DNA of 37,262 nucleotides from an uncultured Pseudomonadota bacterium (GTDB lineage: Bacteria > Bdellovibrionota_B > Oligoflexia > Oligoflexales > CAIYRB01), in contig CAIWTN010000014.1 in NCBI GenBank assembly GCA_903915625.1, positions 1 through 37,262 on the forward strand. Reading direction: 5' to 3'. A program made the translations under genes and the position numbers. Position 1 is the first letter of the stretch, and each line of letters begins with the position of its first letter. The notes beneath the pieces are model-generated. The model searched no databases, was not told where the DNA came from, and saw only the letters and a program-made list of their open reading frames with translations. Below, piece after piece: positions 15,967 through 24,358 of the stretch.

Positions 15967-18024
15967 TCAACTACCGACTTTAAACCCACTCGAACAACCT
16001 GAATATGGGCTTAATTTCCCCGTTACCGGCGCCTTGGATTTGCCGTGTTGACAAATTCGGTAGAGACCAGCGGGGGTATCCAATGGAATGCCCCAATTGA
16101 TCTTAAGTACAGAACTAGCTAATCCGTGGCGACGCCAGTGTAGGGTTGTCTGACCATCCCAATCAAAAAACATTGGTTTCCAATTCTGATCTTGCCACTG
16201 TTCTATCGTCAAGTACGAGAACCCGGGAGCAAGGCTGTTATTTGGATGTGCTCCCCAAATTTCAACAGCCGCTACTTCGCCAAGCTTATAATCAGATTTC
16301 GCATCGACCAAGATGTCGCCAAACTTGCCGCCACGTGGTGCCAAATCAAATAGAACAGGGTGCGGCAATACGACCTGTTTATGAGAGAGATCAGGTGGCG
16401 GTGCTCCCGCGGGCCGCTGCCGCCCGGTACTCATGTCAATCGCCAGATTGGCAAATATTTCAGTATAAGCTGCTAGAGACCAAGGCCCATACAGTGTAGA
16501 GCCGCCTTCGTAGGCCTGAACCTTGTATTCTTCTCTGGTAGTTACATAATGAAGATACTCATTCGTAAGCCCAGAGAGGACAACGAAACGAACTCCGTCA
16601 CCGGCCATCCGGCGCTTTATCTCTTCTTTAAGACGATGCCCAGCCACTGTGGTGATCTCAAAAGGTGCGCCGATAATGACCAATGGCCCGATTCTTAACA
16701 GTTGAAATGGCGCCACACTGGCAGTCCAGGGATTGGGCTTGGCAAAGCCCGTAGGCAACAGCAAAACCTTCTCTTGATGGCACCCCTGCTCCTTAGGCAT
16801 CAAAGTGATCCTGGGCCAGGTCTTGCCATAAATCGCATGCGATACAAAAAGTGGAAACGGCTGGCCATTAAGCGTACCTGCAGCAAAACTTTCGCCTAGT
16901 ACCGCATTACAAGTAGTGGCCTCTAACTCACCGCCTGTGAATTCCGGTGATACTTTGCGATAGGCTAAGCTCTCGAAGCGATGTGAATATGTAACCGCTC
17001 CTCGCAGCTCCTCAGCCACTGGACTCTGAAAGATTTGCCAAGCTTTATTAAACTGGCCGCGCGCTGACCATTCATTACGCTCAAATCCGTCTGTTTTAGG
17101 CAAAGAGCCGTGTGTAACATCGTGTGGACTAATATCACCTGCATTAGCCTGCATGAAGCCAGCGACGAATTCTTGGTCTTTCCGGTACGTCGCACCAAGT
17201 TGATGCTCAAAATAAAGCGAAGCCAAGCCTTTGTTGTCCCCACTCACCAATTTATTGGTAAGCGGAAGCGACACACCATGCACCGGATACCAATTGAACG
17301 CCGCAATCGGAGTGCCATCGGATGCAATAGCCTTTACAAGAAACATCTCGGTATCTGCCATATCCGGCAAAGCCGCATGATCGACTGCAGGATTAGCATC
17401 GAATGCCTCTGGCGAGCGGTTAAATTGATATCCGTACAAATGGCCTGATGACACCGACAGGTTTGCTTTCTGTCTTTGTTTATAAGCTGTAACTACTGCA
17501 CGGGCTGTACCCGCAACAATTGCCTCGAAATTATCAGGATTAAAACCATATGTAGTGATGTTGTAGAGAGTGTTGTGCGCAAAGCCGCCTGGGCCTGCGT
17601 GCGTATGAGTCGCACTAAACATCAAATTAGCATGCGTGAAAACACCTGGCAGCTCGTGCTCCAAGCGATCTATCACCGCCTGTTTGAGACCATGAAAAAC
17701 CATAGCCAGATCACCGATGACAAGTGCAATTGTAGAACCTGAGCAAGGATCGCTGACTACCATTGCGCGGGACCACAACCGCGTATGCAAACCCTCGTCA
17801 AGTTGCCCCAAATCCGCGTACCCCATCATACCGACACCGACGATTGGTCCGGTTATGTCACCACGAGCCGCACCTACAAGATATGGGGCACCATCACAAG
17901 ATGCAGACGCTTCTGCTACTTGCGTAGACAAATTCAAGATCCACAAACAGCCAATAATCGCAAAAATCCAAACCTTGCTAAATGTTCGCCTCTGTTCGTT
18001 CAAACTTATTTCTGCAAGATTCAT
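15967..18024 (-). CDS. Neutral ceramidase (alkaline/neutral non-lysosomal ceramidase)
   Basis: A 685-residue exported protein: hydrophobic signal or anchor at about 17-33 with a cleavage-like AEASAS. Family motifs: SATHTHAGPGG (137-147; Zn ligand candidates H140/H142), NWYPVHG (H249), and NAGDISP with nucleophile candidate S299. The Ig-like C-terminal domain of the family follows (about 530-685). It hydrolyses ceramide to sphingosine and fatty acid, outside the inner membrane. The length fits bacterial enzymes. The ATG has a weak AAGAGCAG site. It follows the membrane-protein gene by 24 bases, so the two are likely an operon. Confidence 0.93.
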   Translation of the reverse strand: MNLAEISLNEQRRTFSKVWIFAIIGCLWILNLSTQVAEASASCDGAPYLVGAARGDITGPIVGVGMMGYADLGQLDEGLHTRLWSRAMVVSDPCSGSTIALVIGDLAMVFHGLKQAVIDRLEHELPGVFTHANLMFSATHTHAGPGGFAHNTLYNITTYGFNPDNFEAIVAGTARAVVTAYKQRQKANLSVSSGHLYGYQFNRSPEAFDANPAVDHAALPDMADTEMFLVKAIASDGTPIAAFNWYPVHGVSLPLTNKLVSGDNKGLASLYFEHQLGATYRKDQEFVAGFMQANAGDISPHDVTHGSLPKTDGFERNEWSARGQFNKAWQIFQSPVAEELRGAVTYSHRFESLAYRKVSPEFTGGELEATTCNAVLGESFAAGTLNGQPFPLFVSHAIYGKTWPRITLMPKEQGCHQEKVLLLPTGFAKPNPWTASVAPFQLLRIGPLVIIGAPFEITTVAGHRLKEEIKRRMAGDGVRFVVLSGLTNEYLHYVTTREEYKVQAYEGGSTLYGPWSLAAYTEIFANLAIDMSTGRQRPAGAPPPDLSHKQVVLPHPVLFDLAPRGGKFGDILVDAKSDYKLGEVAAVEIWGAHPNNSLAPGFSYLTIEQWQDQNWKPMFFDWDGQTTLHWRRHGLASSVLKINWGIPLDTPAGLYRICQHGKSKAPVTGKLSPYSGCSSGFKVGS

Positions 18025-18048
18025 TTTCGATCTGCTCTTTAAAAATAT

Positions 18049-18900
18049 TTAAGCTGTAGGGATACTAATTGCCGCCAATTGCATAACTGAATGCGCCAGT
18101 GCCTTCTCAGTACTGTCACCGTGAATAGCGAGCTCGCGCAAGTATAAGGGGCCTAACTGATCATCCGTTGCGAGCGCCAAAAACAAAGCCTCAAGCCCCC
18201 CTTCGGGCAAATATTGTCTCTTATTTTTCGACAACGCCTTACGAACTGCGACCAGATTATTTTGAACGAATGACTTCGCAAACTGACCCGCCCGCTGCGC
18301 TGATTCAGGTGCAGTCGTGCCAGAAGCATGGGCAGCCAGATAACTACGCAGCTCTCCTTGCATCGCAGCCAAGGTTGCCAAGCAATGCTTTCGTAATGAC
18401 ACCTCCAGCGTGAGTCCGGCCGAATGTCGCGCGCGCTCATCGTTACCAAGAATTAACGGCGCCATTCCCGCAGCCACGGATTCTTTATCTGTTTTAGAAA
18501 GCGTTAAAATTCTAGCCCAAGCATGAATACGATCGCTATTATTATCGGCAGCGATCCATTCAATTACCGTCGGCACATCGGTACCACGCAACCATTCGTA
18601 GGGAGCGACAGCTTTCTCCACTTCTAGAAACGCTGTTGGCGCAAACAACGCCACGAGAGCAGCCACTAACAACACCCTTAAGGCTCCGCCCAACCACCGT
18701 GCACCCCCCGCTATTCCCACCAGAGTAAGGGTCAGGATTAAGGCTCCGGCAAACACTAACGGCGCGATCATTGCGACATGACTGGTATACCATTTAACTT
18801 TGCCATGCTCTGACACGGCTAAAACTACTGCAGCAATGCTGGAAACCGTGATAAGCAGCAGATCCCATTTATATTTCTTCAATGACTGGGCAGCCGTCAT
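18049..18900 (-). CDS. Membrane protein of unknown function with C-terminal helical domain
   Basis: A 283-residue protein not recognised as a named family. Three membrane helices lie in the first third (about 14-30, 44-66, 73-90). A long soluble part rich in Ala and charged residues follows, which looks like a helical repeat. The ATG at 18900 is preceded by AGGGGA at 18906-18911; a further upstream TTG is in frame but has no such site. It sits 24 bases before the ceramidase gene and is probably co-transcribed with it, so it may serve ceramidase export or membrane lipid sensing; that is inference. Confidence 0.75.
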   Translation of the reverse strand: MTAAQSLKKYKWDLLLITVSSIAAVVLAVSEHGKVKWYTSHVAMIAPLVFAGALILTLTLVGIAGGARWLGGALRVLLVAALVALFAPTAFLEVEKAVAPYEWLRGTDVPTVIEWIAADNNSDRIHAWARILTLSKTDKESVAAGMAPLILGNDERARHSAGLTLEVSLRKHCLATLAAMQGELRSYLAAHASGTTAPESAQRAGQFAKSFVQNNLVAVRKALSKNKRQYLPEGGLEALFLALATDDQLGPLYLRELAIHGDSTEKALAHSVMQLAAISIPTA

Positions 18901-19042
18901 ATAGTTCCCCTGATAAAAATATTTGAACAAGACCTAGTACATACACATTAAACATAGCAATTGGCGATAATAAAAGTTAAAGAAGTGTCCTCGCTACCCA
19001 TTGGTATGCCCCCCCAGTTCTTAATCTTAAGAAAGGATAGTA

Positions 19043-20542
19043 ATGCAAAATCAATTGAAGGACCCTATCGAGCCGGGATTTGGCTCTCTGGGCCTCGACA
19101 GCCGTCTGCTTACTGTCCTAGCTGGGCTAGGCCATACAGAGCCAACACCGATTCAAAGGTCGGCAATCCCTCCGCTTATGGAAGGCCATGATTTAGTTGG
19201 ACAAGCAGCCACGGGTACCGGCAAAACTGCGGCTTTTGCCTTACCTCTGATCCACAGAATTGCCGCTCAGTCGAACAGGGGTGTAAATCCCGTCGCACTA
19301 GTGCTCACACCCACCCGTGAACTTGCGAATCAGGTATCCGAAGCCATGCATCGGTACGGAAAAGCACTGAACATACGGGTGCTTCCAATTTACGGCGGCC
19401 AATCCTACGACCCACAAATACGTGCTCTCAAGCGCGGCGTCGATATCGTAGTAGCGACCCCGGGTAGAGCTCTGGATCACATCCAGCGCGGTACTCTTAA
19501 TCTTTCTAGTATTCAGGCCTTAGTACTAGATGAAGCCGATGAAATGCTCGACCTCGGGTTCCTAGACGATATCGAGGCACTAATCGCTGCAACGCCACCA
19601 GAGCGGCAAGTCATGTTGTTTTCAGCAACCATGGCTCCAAGGATCGCCTCCATTGCTAAACGCCACTTAAAAGATCCGGTACGCGTAACTATCAGCCGTG
19701 ACAAACTTGCTAGCGGAAGCGCTCCGCTCATACGTCAAACGGCCTATGTTGTGCCACGTCCGCGCAAACTCGAAGCCCTGTGCTCTTTGCTCGATCTCGA
19801 AGAACCAAGCGCAGCGATCATCTTCTGTCGTACCCGTGAAGACGTTGATATTTTGTCCGAAACTCTAAACGGCCGGGGACACCGAGCTGAGGCTCTGCAT
19901 GGTGGCATGACACAATCGCAAAGAGAGCGAGTGCTTTACCGCCTGAAGGCTGGGCACGCTGAACTCGTCGTTGCGACTGACGTAGCAGCACGCGGATTAG
20001 ATATCGAACACCTCTCGCACGTCGTTAATTTCGATGTACCTTCGGCCCCAGAGGCATACGTGCACCGGATTGGCCGGGTTGGTCGCGCTGGTCGAGAAGG
20101 CACAGCATTAACCATGTCCGAACCACGCGATCGTCGCCTGATGCTTAATATCGAACGCGTCACGAAGCAAAAGATTCCAGTCGGCAAGCTCCCCACTGCT
20201 GCTGACATTGATCTTAAAAAACGAGACGATACGAAGGCACGAGTACGCGCTGCTATGCAAGAGGCGGATCTTGAAAACTATCGTGGCCTAGTGGAAGCCA
20301 TGACGGAAGATGGATCGGACTTAGTAAAAGTGGCATTAGCTGCTCTTAAATTGGTGCACGAGCAGAATGCAACACCGCAGAAGATGGTGAACTTTGCTCC
20401 GCCCGCGCCAGCCGAAAGACGTGAGCGCGAGCCACGGCGCGATGACCACCGCCGCAACGAAAGACGCGACGAACAACGGCGAGGGGACGAACGCGGCGGC
20501 AAACGTCCGCAGCGTCGAGGCGCTTACGCCGCTCGCCCTTAG
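19043..20542 (+). CDS. DEAD-box ATP-dependent RNA helicase with basic C-terminal tail
   Basis: A 499-residue protein with all core motifs: Q motif (about 13-38, ending PTPIQ), ATGTGKT (56-62), PTRELA (90-95), DEAD (163-166), SAT (194-196), and HRIGRVGRAG (341-350). The core is followed by a CsdA/DeaD-like segment (about 360-445) and a low-complexity tail from about 450 rich in R, E, D and G, likely disordered and RNA-binding. It unwinds short RNA duplexes in ribosome assembly, RNA decay or cold adaptation. The ATG has AAGGA 7 bases upstream. A GC-rich hairpin lies 40 bases beyond the stop. Confidence 0.95.
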   Translation: MQNQLKDPIEPGFGSLGLDSRLLTVLAGLGHTEPTPIQRSAIPPLMEGHDLVGQAATGTGKTAAFALPLIHRIAAQSNRGVNPVALVLTPTRELANQVSEAMHRYGKALNIRVLPIYGGQSYDPQIRALKRGVDIVVATPGRALDHIQRGTLNLSSIQALVLDEADEMLDLGFLDDIEALIAATPPERQVMLFSATMAPRIASIAKRHLKDPVRVTISRDKLASGSAPLIRQTAYVVPRPRKLEALCSLLDLEEPSAAIIFCRTREDVDILSETLNGRGHRAEALHGGMTQSQRERVLYRLKAGHAELVVATDVAARGLDIEHLSHVVNFDVPSAPEAYVHRIGRVGRAGREGTALTMSEPRDRRLMLNIERVTKQKIPVGKLPTAADIDLKKRDDTKARVRAAMQEADLENYRGLVEAMTEDGSDLVKVALAALKLVHEQNATPQKMVNFAPPAPAERREREPRRDDHRRNERRDEQRRGDERGGKRPQRRGAYAARP

Positions 20543-20581
20543 ATTTGATTAGAGGTTTGCCAACGCCAACGCGCGTGATAG

Positions 20582-20605
20582 GGTGCGGCCGCTATTGGCC
20601 GCACC
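20582..20605 (+). terminator. Perfect GC-rich hairpin between helicase and downstream gene
   Basis: GGTGCGGCC (20582-20590) and GGCCGCACC (20597-20605) form nine perfect pairs around the loop GCTATT. No T tract follows, so it is either a weak terminator or processing barrier for the helicase message, or a leader structure for the gene starting 38 bases further on. Confidence 0.55.
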
Positions 20606-20642
20606 GCCAAGGCAAGACCCCCAGCTCCGACAGGACTTAATC

Positions 20643-21071
20643 ATGGAACGAAAAAGCACCTCGCGCGGCGGTCGCGTTGTTAACCTTCGCTCAATCGGTG
20701 GCGGTGAAAGCGGCGACAAGTCAGACGGGCCTAGCCAGGAGCTGATTGGAATCGCACTTGGATTCCGTCTAGTTTTTTCGAATGAGGCGGAAGTCTGGAC
20801 AGTGCGCGGAATTCTGCGCGATGGGTCACCGTCCAGGGAAGATATCGGCGAGGTCAGCTTTATACTGATCCCGGGAGATGTCGAGCCAGCTACCGCGGTC
20901 ACCGGATTTATCGCTCCACCCCCACCCTACGTTTTAGCGGTGCCGGAAGAGACTCTTTGGCAGCAATTAAGGGGCATGGTGGTACAGCTAGGCTACGATC
21001 TAGATGGCTTTTACGTATCCCTCGGTGTCGGCGGCAAAGCTAGATATTTTGAGGAATTCAGTCGCAACTGA
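20643..21071 (+). CDS. Hypothetical small protein, 142 aa
   Basis: Not recognised. The N-terminal 35 residues are basic, Gly/Ser-rich and probably disordered. The rest looks like a compact beta-rich domain (GIALGFRLVFSNEAEVW, DIGEVSFILIPGD) with a C-terminal helix and a Gly-rich end. No signal peptide or membrane segment is seen. ATG 20643 has AGGA 7 bases upstream; an upstream GTG in the same frame lies inside the hairpin and is rejected. It follows the helicase by 100 bases on the same strand and could be a readthrough partner, or controlled by the hairpin in its leader. Confidence 0.7.
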   Translation: MERKSTSRGGRVVNLRSIGGGESGDKSDGPSQELIGIALGFRLVFSNEAEVWTVRGILRDGSPSREDIGEVSFILIPGDVEPATAVTGFIAPPPPYVLAVPEETLWQQLRGMVVQLGYDLDGFYVSLGVGGKARYFEEFSRN

Positions 21072-21079
21072 CAATTGTA

Positions 21080-21099
21080 GGTAGCGCAAGAGCGCTGCC
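21080..21099. terminator. Hairpin at convergent gene ends (first)
   Basis: GGTAGCGC (21080-21087) pairs with GCGCTGCC (21092-21099) through eight pairs including one G-U wobble, with an AAGA loop. It lies 9 bases past the stop of the small gene ending at 21071. No strong T tract follows. Confidence 0.5.
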
Positions 21100-21122
21100 A
21101 GAATTCGCTTTGTGGTTACGGA

Positions 21123-21144
21123 TCGCAGCTCCGATAAGCTGCGA
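21123..21144. terminator. Hairpin at convergent gene ends (second)
   Basis: TCGCAGCT (21123-21130) and AGCTGCGA (21137-21144) form eight perfect pairs around CCGATA. The stem extends by two more pairs with one bulged base. It lies 6 bases before the end of the opposing PLP-enzyme gene. Together with the first hairpin it probably blocks readthrough in both directions. Confidence 0.5.
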
Positions 21145-21150
21145 ATCACT

Positions 21151-22392
21151 TTAGAAGAAACACTGCCCCTGGCCTCGATAAGTTGGCACGACAGCTTCAA
21201 TCTTACCACCCCGGACTAGATGCAAGCTGTTGAAGCGCTCACACAATTCACCAGCCTTAGCATGACGAAAAAATACCGGATCTCCGATTTTCAGCGTCAG
21301 GTCACTAGTTATCGATGTCTGCACTTCACCCGCCCCAAGCAGCTTCATAAGCTTAATCCCAGTTGGCAAATAGGGTGTAGGCTGCTTGTCGCTTGCAGTA
21401 GGGCCTGATGCTATATAACCGCCACCAGCGCAAGCATAAATCCCTGGTCTAGCAGCCCTTACTACGGGCAGAGCAAAACCAGCTGCCGGCAAATGCTTGA
21501 AGTTAGAATAGTGATCAAAAAGCCCGGGAGCATAAAGCCCTGAACCGACGGTTAATTCTGTAACCGAGGAATCTTGGCTAGTACTTTCAATACTGCCAGT
21601 GCCACCGCCGTTTACAAAGCGCAAGTTATAACCCAGATTATGTAGCGCCCCCACCAAGCCCTGACGCCTGGGAAAACTCTCTCTCTTCGCAATCCACTTC
21701 AGGATTCGCAGCAAAATGTTCTGTAATGGAGACCCCGGCAGATCATCAGCGACGCCCGCCAACTGAGCCTCATAGCCCATCACTCCCTCTAGGCGCACAT
21801 GTGGCAAGCTTCGCATTGCCATCAGCAAGGGCTCGGCGTCGCGGAAGTTCGTAATGGGCGACCGGAAGACACCAAAATGCAACCCAGGAAAAGAGGTGGA
21901 AAGGTCAATATCCAAACACACCGGTGCGACCACGCCCGCCGCAGCTGCCATTGCCTCTAATATCTGTACGTGATCGACATGGTCGACCATGAAGCAAATC
22001 GATCGCCCAGCCTTTAAAGCCTGCATACAAAGGCTGATTTCTGTGGTCTCCATGGTTGGATAACCCAACAGCACATCATCAAAACCCTGATCGATCAAAA
22101 ACGCAGCTTCTCCAGGAGAGAAGGCCATCACTCCACGAAAGGAAGGAAAGTTATCGAGTAAATATCTAATGACCCAAGCGCAGCGCAAAGACTTAGTCGC
22201 TAACCGCATGGGCAAGGCCCCGGCACGCTCAGATAGTGATTTCGCGTTGGCGTCGAGAAGGTCGAGGTCAACAAAGGCAAGTGGGAGCCGCTCTTTTCGA
22301 AACGTCTGCCTGTAGTATTCGTAGTCACGATTCAACATTCTAATCGTATAGCGCAAAAGCGGCCCAGGGTCAAAACGACTGCAGTCCAACAT
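21151..22392 (-). CDS. PLP-dependent amino acid deaminase/aldolase (alanine racemase-fold, D-threonine aldolase-like)
   Basis: A 413-residue fold-type III PLP enzyme. FVDLDLLDAN (40-49) opens the barrel and the PLP lysine is K67 in LRLATKS-like MRLATKSLR. GVMAFSPGEAAFL and the NGGGTGS phosphate-binding loop follow, with a C-terminal beta domain. Relatives act on D-amino acids or D-3-hydroxy amino acids as dehydratase, aldolase or deaminase; the substrate is not readable. No ribosome site precedes either ATG 22392 or the later ATG 22338, so translation may be coupled to the lipoprotein gene ending 24 bases upstream. Confidence 0.8.
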   Translation of the reverse strand: MLDCSRFDPGPLLRYTIRMLNRDYEYYRQTFRKERLPLAFVDLDLLDANAKSLSERAGALPMRLATKSLRCAWVIRYLLDNFPSFRGVMAFSPGEAAFLIDQGFDDVLLGYPTMETTEISLCMQALKAGRSICFMVDHVDHVQILEAMAAAAGVVAPVCLDIDLSTSFPGLHFGVFRSPITNFRDAEPLLMAMRSLPHVRLEGVMGYEAQLAGVADDLPGSPLQNILLRILKWIAKRESFPRRQGLVGALHNLGYNLRFVNGGGTGSIESTSQDSSVTELTVGSGLYAPGLFDHYSNFKHLPAAGFALPVVRAARPGIYACAGGGYIASGPTASDKQPTPYLPTGIKLMKLLGAGEVQTSITSDLTLKIGDPVFFRHAKAGELCERFNSLHLVRGGKIEAVVPTYRGQGQCFF

Positions 22393-22416
22393 AGACTAGC
22401 ACCGCAGAAAGTCGGG

Positions 22417-23811
22417 CTACTTCTTTACGGCATTCAGAATTGGAGTCATGATTGGCTCAACGCTGGCCCCATCCTGCATACTCGCACAGGTCGGCTCACT
22501 GCCAGGCATGACCTCGACATGCAAAGTACAGCTATTTACGCTTTCCGTTGTAGCCACAAAGTCCAGCGCCACTCTCCCGTAGCTACCGCCGACAAAATAT
22601 CGTGTAGCCCAATCTAGCGTCGGTAGCCCTTGATTCTGCGCCAAAGGCAACCCCCTTACGTTAGTCCAAAACCATTGACCTACATCGTTATCAACCTGCT
22701 GCACCAAGTCATCTGCGAATGATAGCCCGCCCACTTGACCAAATGTATCCCTGACACCAAAACCATCCTCGCCCATAGAACCGGCACAATGTCCCTCTGG
22801 ATTGCGGAACTTCCGATGCTGACAATCACCACTCGCCCTCAATCGCCCAGATAACCCAACCAGCTGCGGCCAAAGCTTCAGGAAGCCGCGGTACTGGACT
22901 TGTGTCAGCACATGCTCCGTTGATAAAAAGACTCGATAATGACAATTAGATGGCTGAATAACATCTGCGCTGCAGACCACTTGCGTCAATTGCGGAGCAA
23001 GCGACTCGCTGGACCCTAGTTCAAAACGAGGACCTTCACCTGGGCGGGATAAAATCTGTACGCCGTAGGCCATCGGTTTCCACTGTTTAGTGAATACAGT
23101 ATCAGCGCGGATAGAACGCACATACTGTACGTGATGTCTTAAAACATCGCCGAGTGCAGCACTGCTCGCCACTGTGGTCTCTTTTGTTTTAACGCTGAGT
23201 TCGCCGGATTCTCCTATAACCGCTACCGGCACGCTGGAGGTGTTAGCATTTGAAGCTTCGGTAGGTTTCGGCCAAGCCTTGGGGTCTGGGGGAGGATTCC
23301 ACGGCCTAATGACCACCGACTCGGGACTCAATTTCCACGCTCCAAAACTATAAGTCACCGAGACATTTGGATTGACCTCGCGACAGCCCAACCCACTTCC
23401 ACGACGATGGTCGCTGCTTAAGAGTTGGGTTAACTTCGGACCATCTCCCTCAATTTGCGAGTACCAAGGATGTCCGCAGCTATTAAATGGTAACTCGTAC
23501 CCCAAAATATCGGCCACATTCACAAGGCCGATATGGTCATGTTTGTCACTCAGGTCAGGATTAAGACCCATAATTTTCTTAGAAATATTGAAAAGCGCCT
23601 GACTCTCATCAAGCACCAAAGAATAATCCCCCCTCTCAGTACCGCTTAGGTTTAAGGCTGAGCCATTCTGGGCTCCCCCCAAGGCTAAGTTGCTTTGGTT
23701 ACTAGAAGAAGGTCGCGGCTTACAGCCAACCAAAGAGATAAATACCACAGCAGTCGCACAGACAAGAGGCTGACGGTAATCGCATCGGAATAAAAAATAA
23801 TTGTAATGCAT
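22417..23811 (-). CDS. Large lipoprotein of unknown function, 464 aa
   Basis: Not recognised. The leader ends in a good lipobox (SLVGC, Cys30). The next stretch is Ser/Asn/Gly-rich and likely a flexible linker. The mature protein has about eight cysteines (for example NSCGH, GLGCRE, CSADV, SNCHY, GDCQH, GHCAG, NSCTL, PTCAS), suggesting disulfides in an exported domain. Hydrophobic and Trp-rich strands near FLKLWPQL and QWFWTNV imply a folded body, possibly enzyme or binding protein. It precedes the PLP enzyme by 24 bases, a probable operon. Confidence 0.8.
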   Translation of the reverse strand: MHYNYFLFRCDYRQPLVCATAVVFISLVGCKPRPSSSNQSNLALGGAQNGSALNLSGTERGDYSLVLDESQALFNISKKIMGLNPDLSDKHDHIGLVNVADILGYELPFNSCGHPWYSQIEGDGPKLTQLLSSDHRRGSGLGCREVNPNVSVTYSFGAWKLSPESVVIRPWNPPPDPKAWPKPTEASNANTSSVPVAVIGESGELSVKTKETTVASSAALGDVLRHHVQYVRSIRADTVFTKQWKPMAYGVQILSRPGEGPRFELGSSESLAPQLTQVVCSADVIQPSNCHYRVFLSTEHVLTQVQYRGFLKLWPQLVGLSGRLRASGDCQHRKFRNPEGHCAGSMGEDGFGVRDTFGQVGGLSFADDLVQQVDNDVGQWFWTNVRGLPLAQNQGLPTLDWATRYFVGGSYGRVALDFVATTESVNSCTLHVEVMPGSEPTCASMQDGASVEPIMTPILNAVKK

Positions 23812-23923
23812 AGCTACCAGTATATCGCAAGAACATGCGCAACTGGTAGCAAGCCTAATCAGCGCCTAGGCACCAACGTCTGGACTATTTAAATCAAATC
23901 GCAACGAAGGCACGGGACACTAG

Positions 23924-24358
23924 TCAAAGCCACCCGCGTTCGCGAGCGTACTTCTCACTGACTACATAAAACGATTCGCCTGAGTTCAGAATCTGAGCTG
24001 TAAAAGCATGCTCGCTACCACATGCCGCGATCTGCGCATCAAAGGCCATGCGCCGACCATCAGACCTGACCCTCACAACTAGGCGCAGATCTTCCTCGTT
24101 GGCAAACTGGGCCCTCAAGGCGGCAACTTCATTGTCCGGGGCGACCATGATGAATTTTCTGACGCCACATTCATCATCGCACGAGCGGTAGATTGTATGA
24201 AGGATGATGATGCCTCCATTTTCAATTCCAACATCAGTAAATGTTGTCGGAACTTCAACAAGCTCATCATTTACGGTTGCCAAAGCAACCTTAGCACTGG
24301 CCAACATCAAGAAGATCGAGGTTGCGATGCTAGCAACCGATGCAAACTTCCTACTCAT
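23924..24358 (-). CDS. Small secreted protein of unknown function
   Basis: A 144-residue protein with a clear signal peptide (about 1-27, core SIFLMLASAKVALA). The mature part has three cysteines (C60, C64, C113), alternating beta-like segments (GGIIILHTIYRSC; DLRLVVRVRSDGRR) and a final helix. Not recognised as a known family. Its ATG overlaps the stop of the upstream regulator gene (ATGA), which ties translation of the two. The regulator could respond to or control this protein's stress, or both could form a toxin/immunity-like or sensor cassette; neither is shown. Confidence 0.75.
   Translation of the reverse strand: MSRKFASVASIATSIFLMLASAKVALATVNDELVEVPTTFTDVGIENGGIIILHTIYRSCDDECGVRKFIMVAPDNEVAALRAQFANEEDLRLVVRVRSDGRRMAFDAQIAACGSEHAFTAQILNSGESFYVVSEKYARERGWL

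Noticed and set aside
15792-15989. Minus-strand 65-residue frame in the GH6/ceramidase gap
   Set aside because: It begins within the ceramidase gene in another frame, has no ribosome site and no recognisable features.
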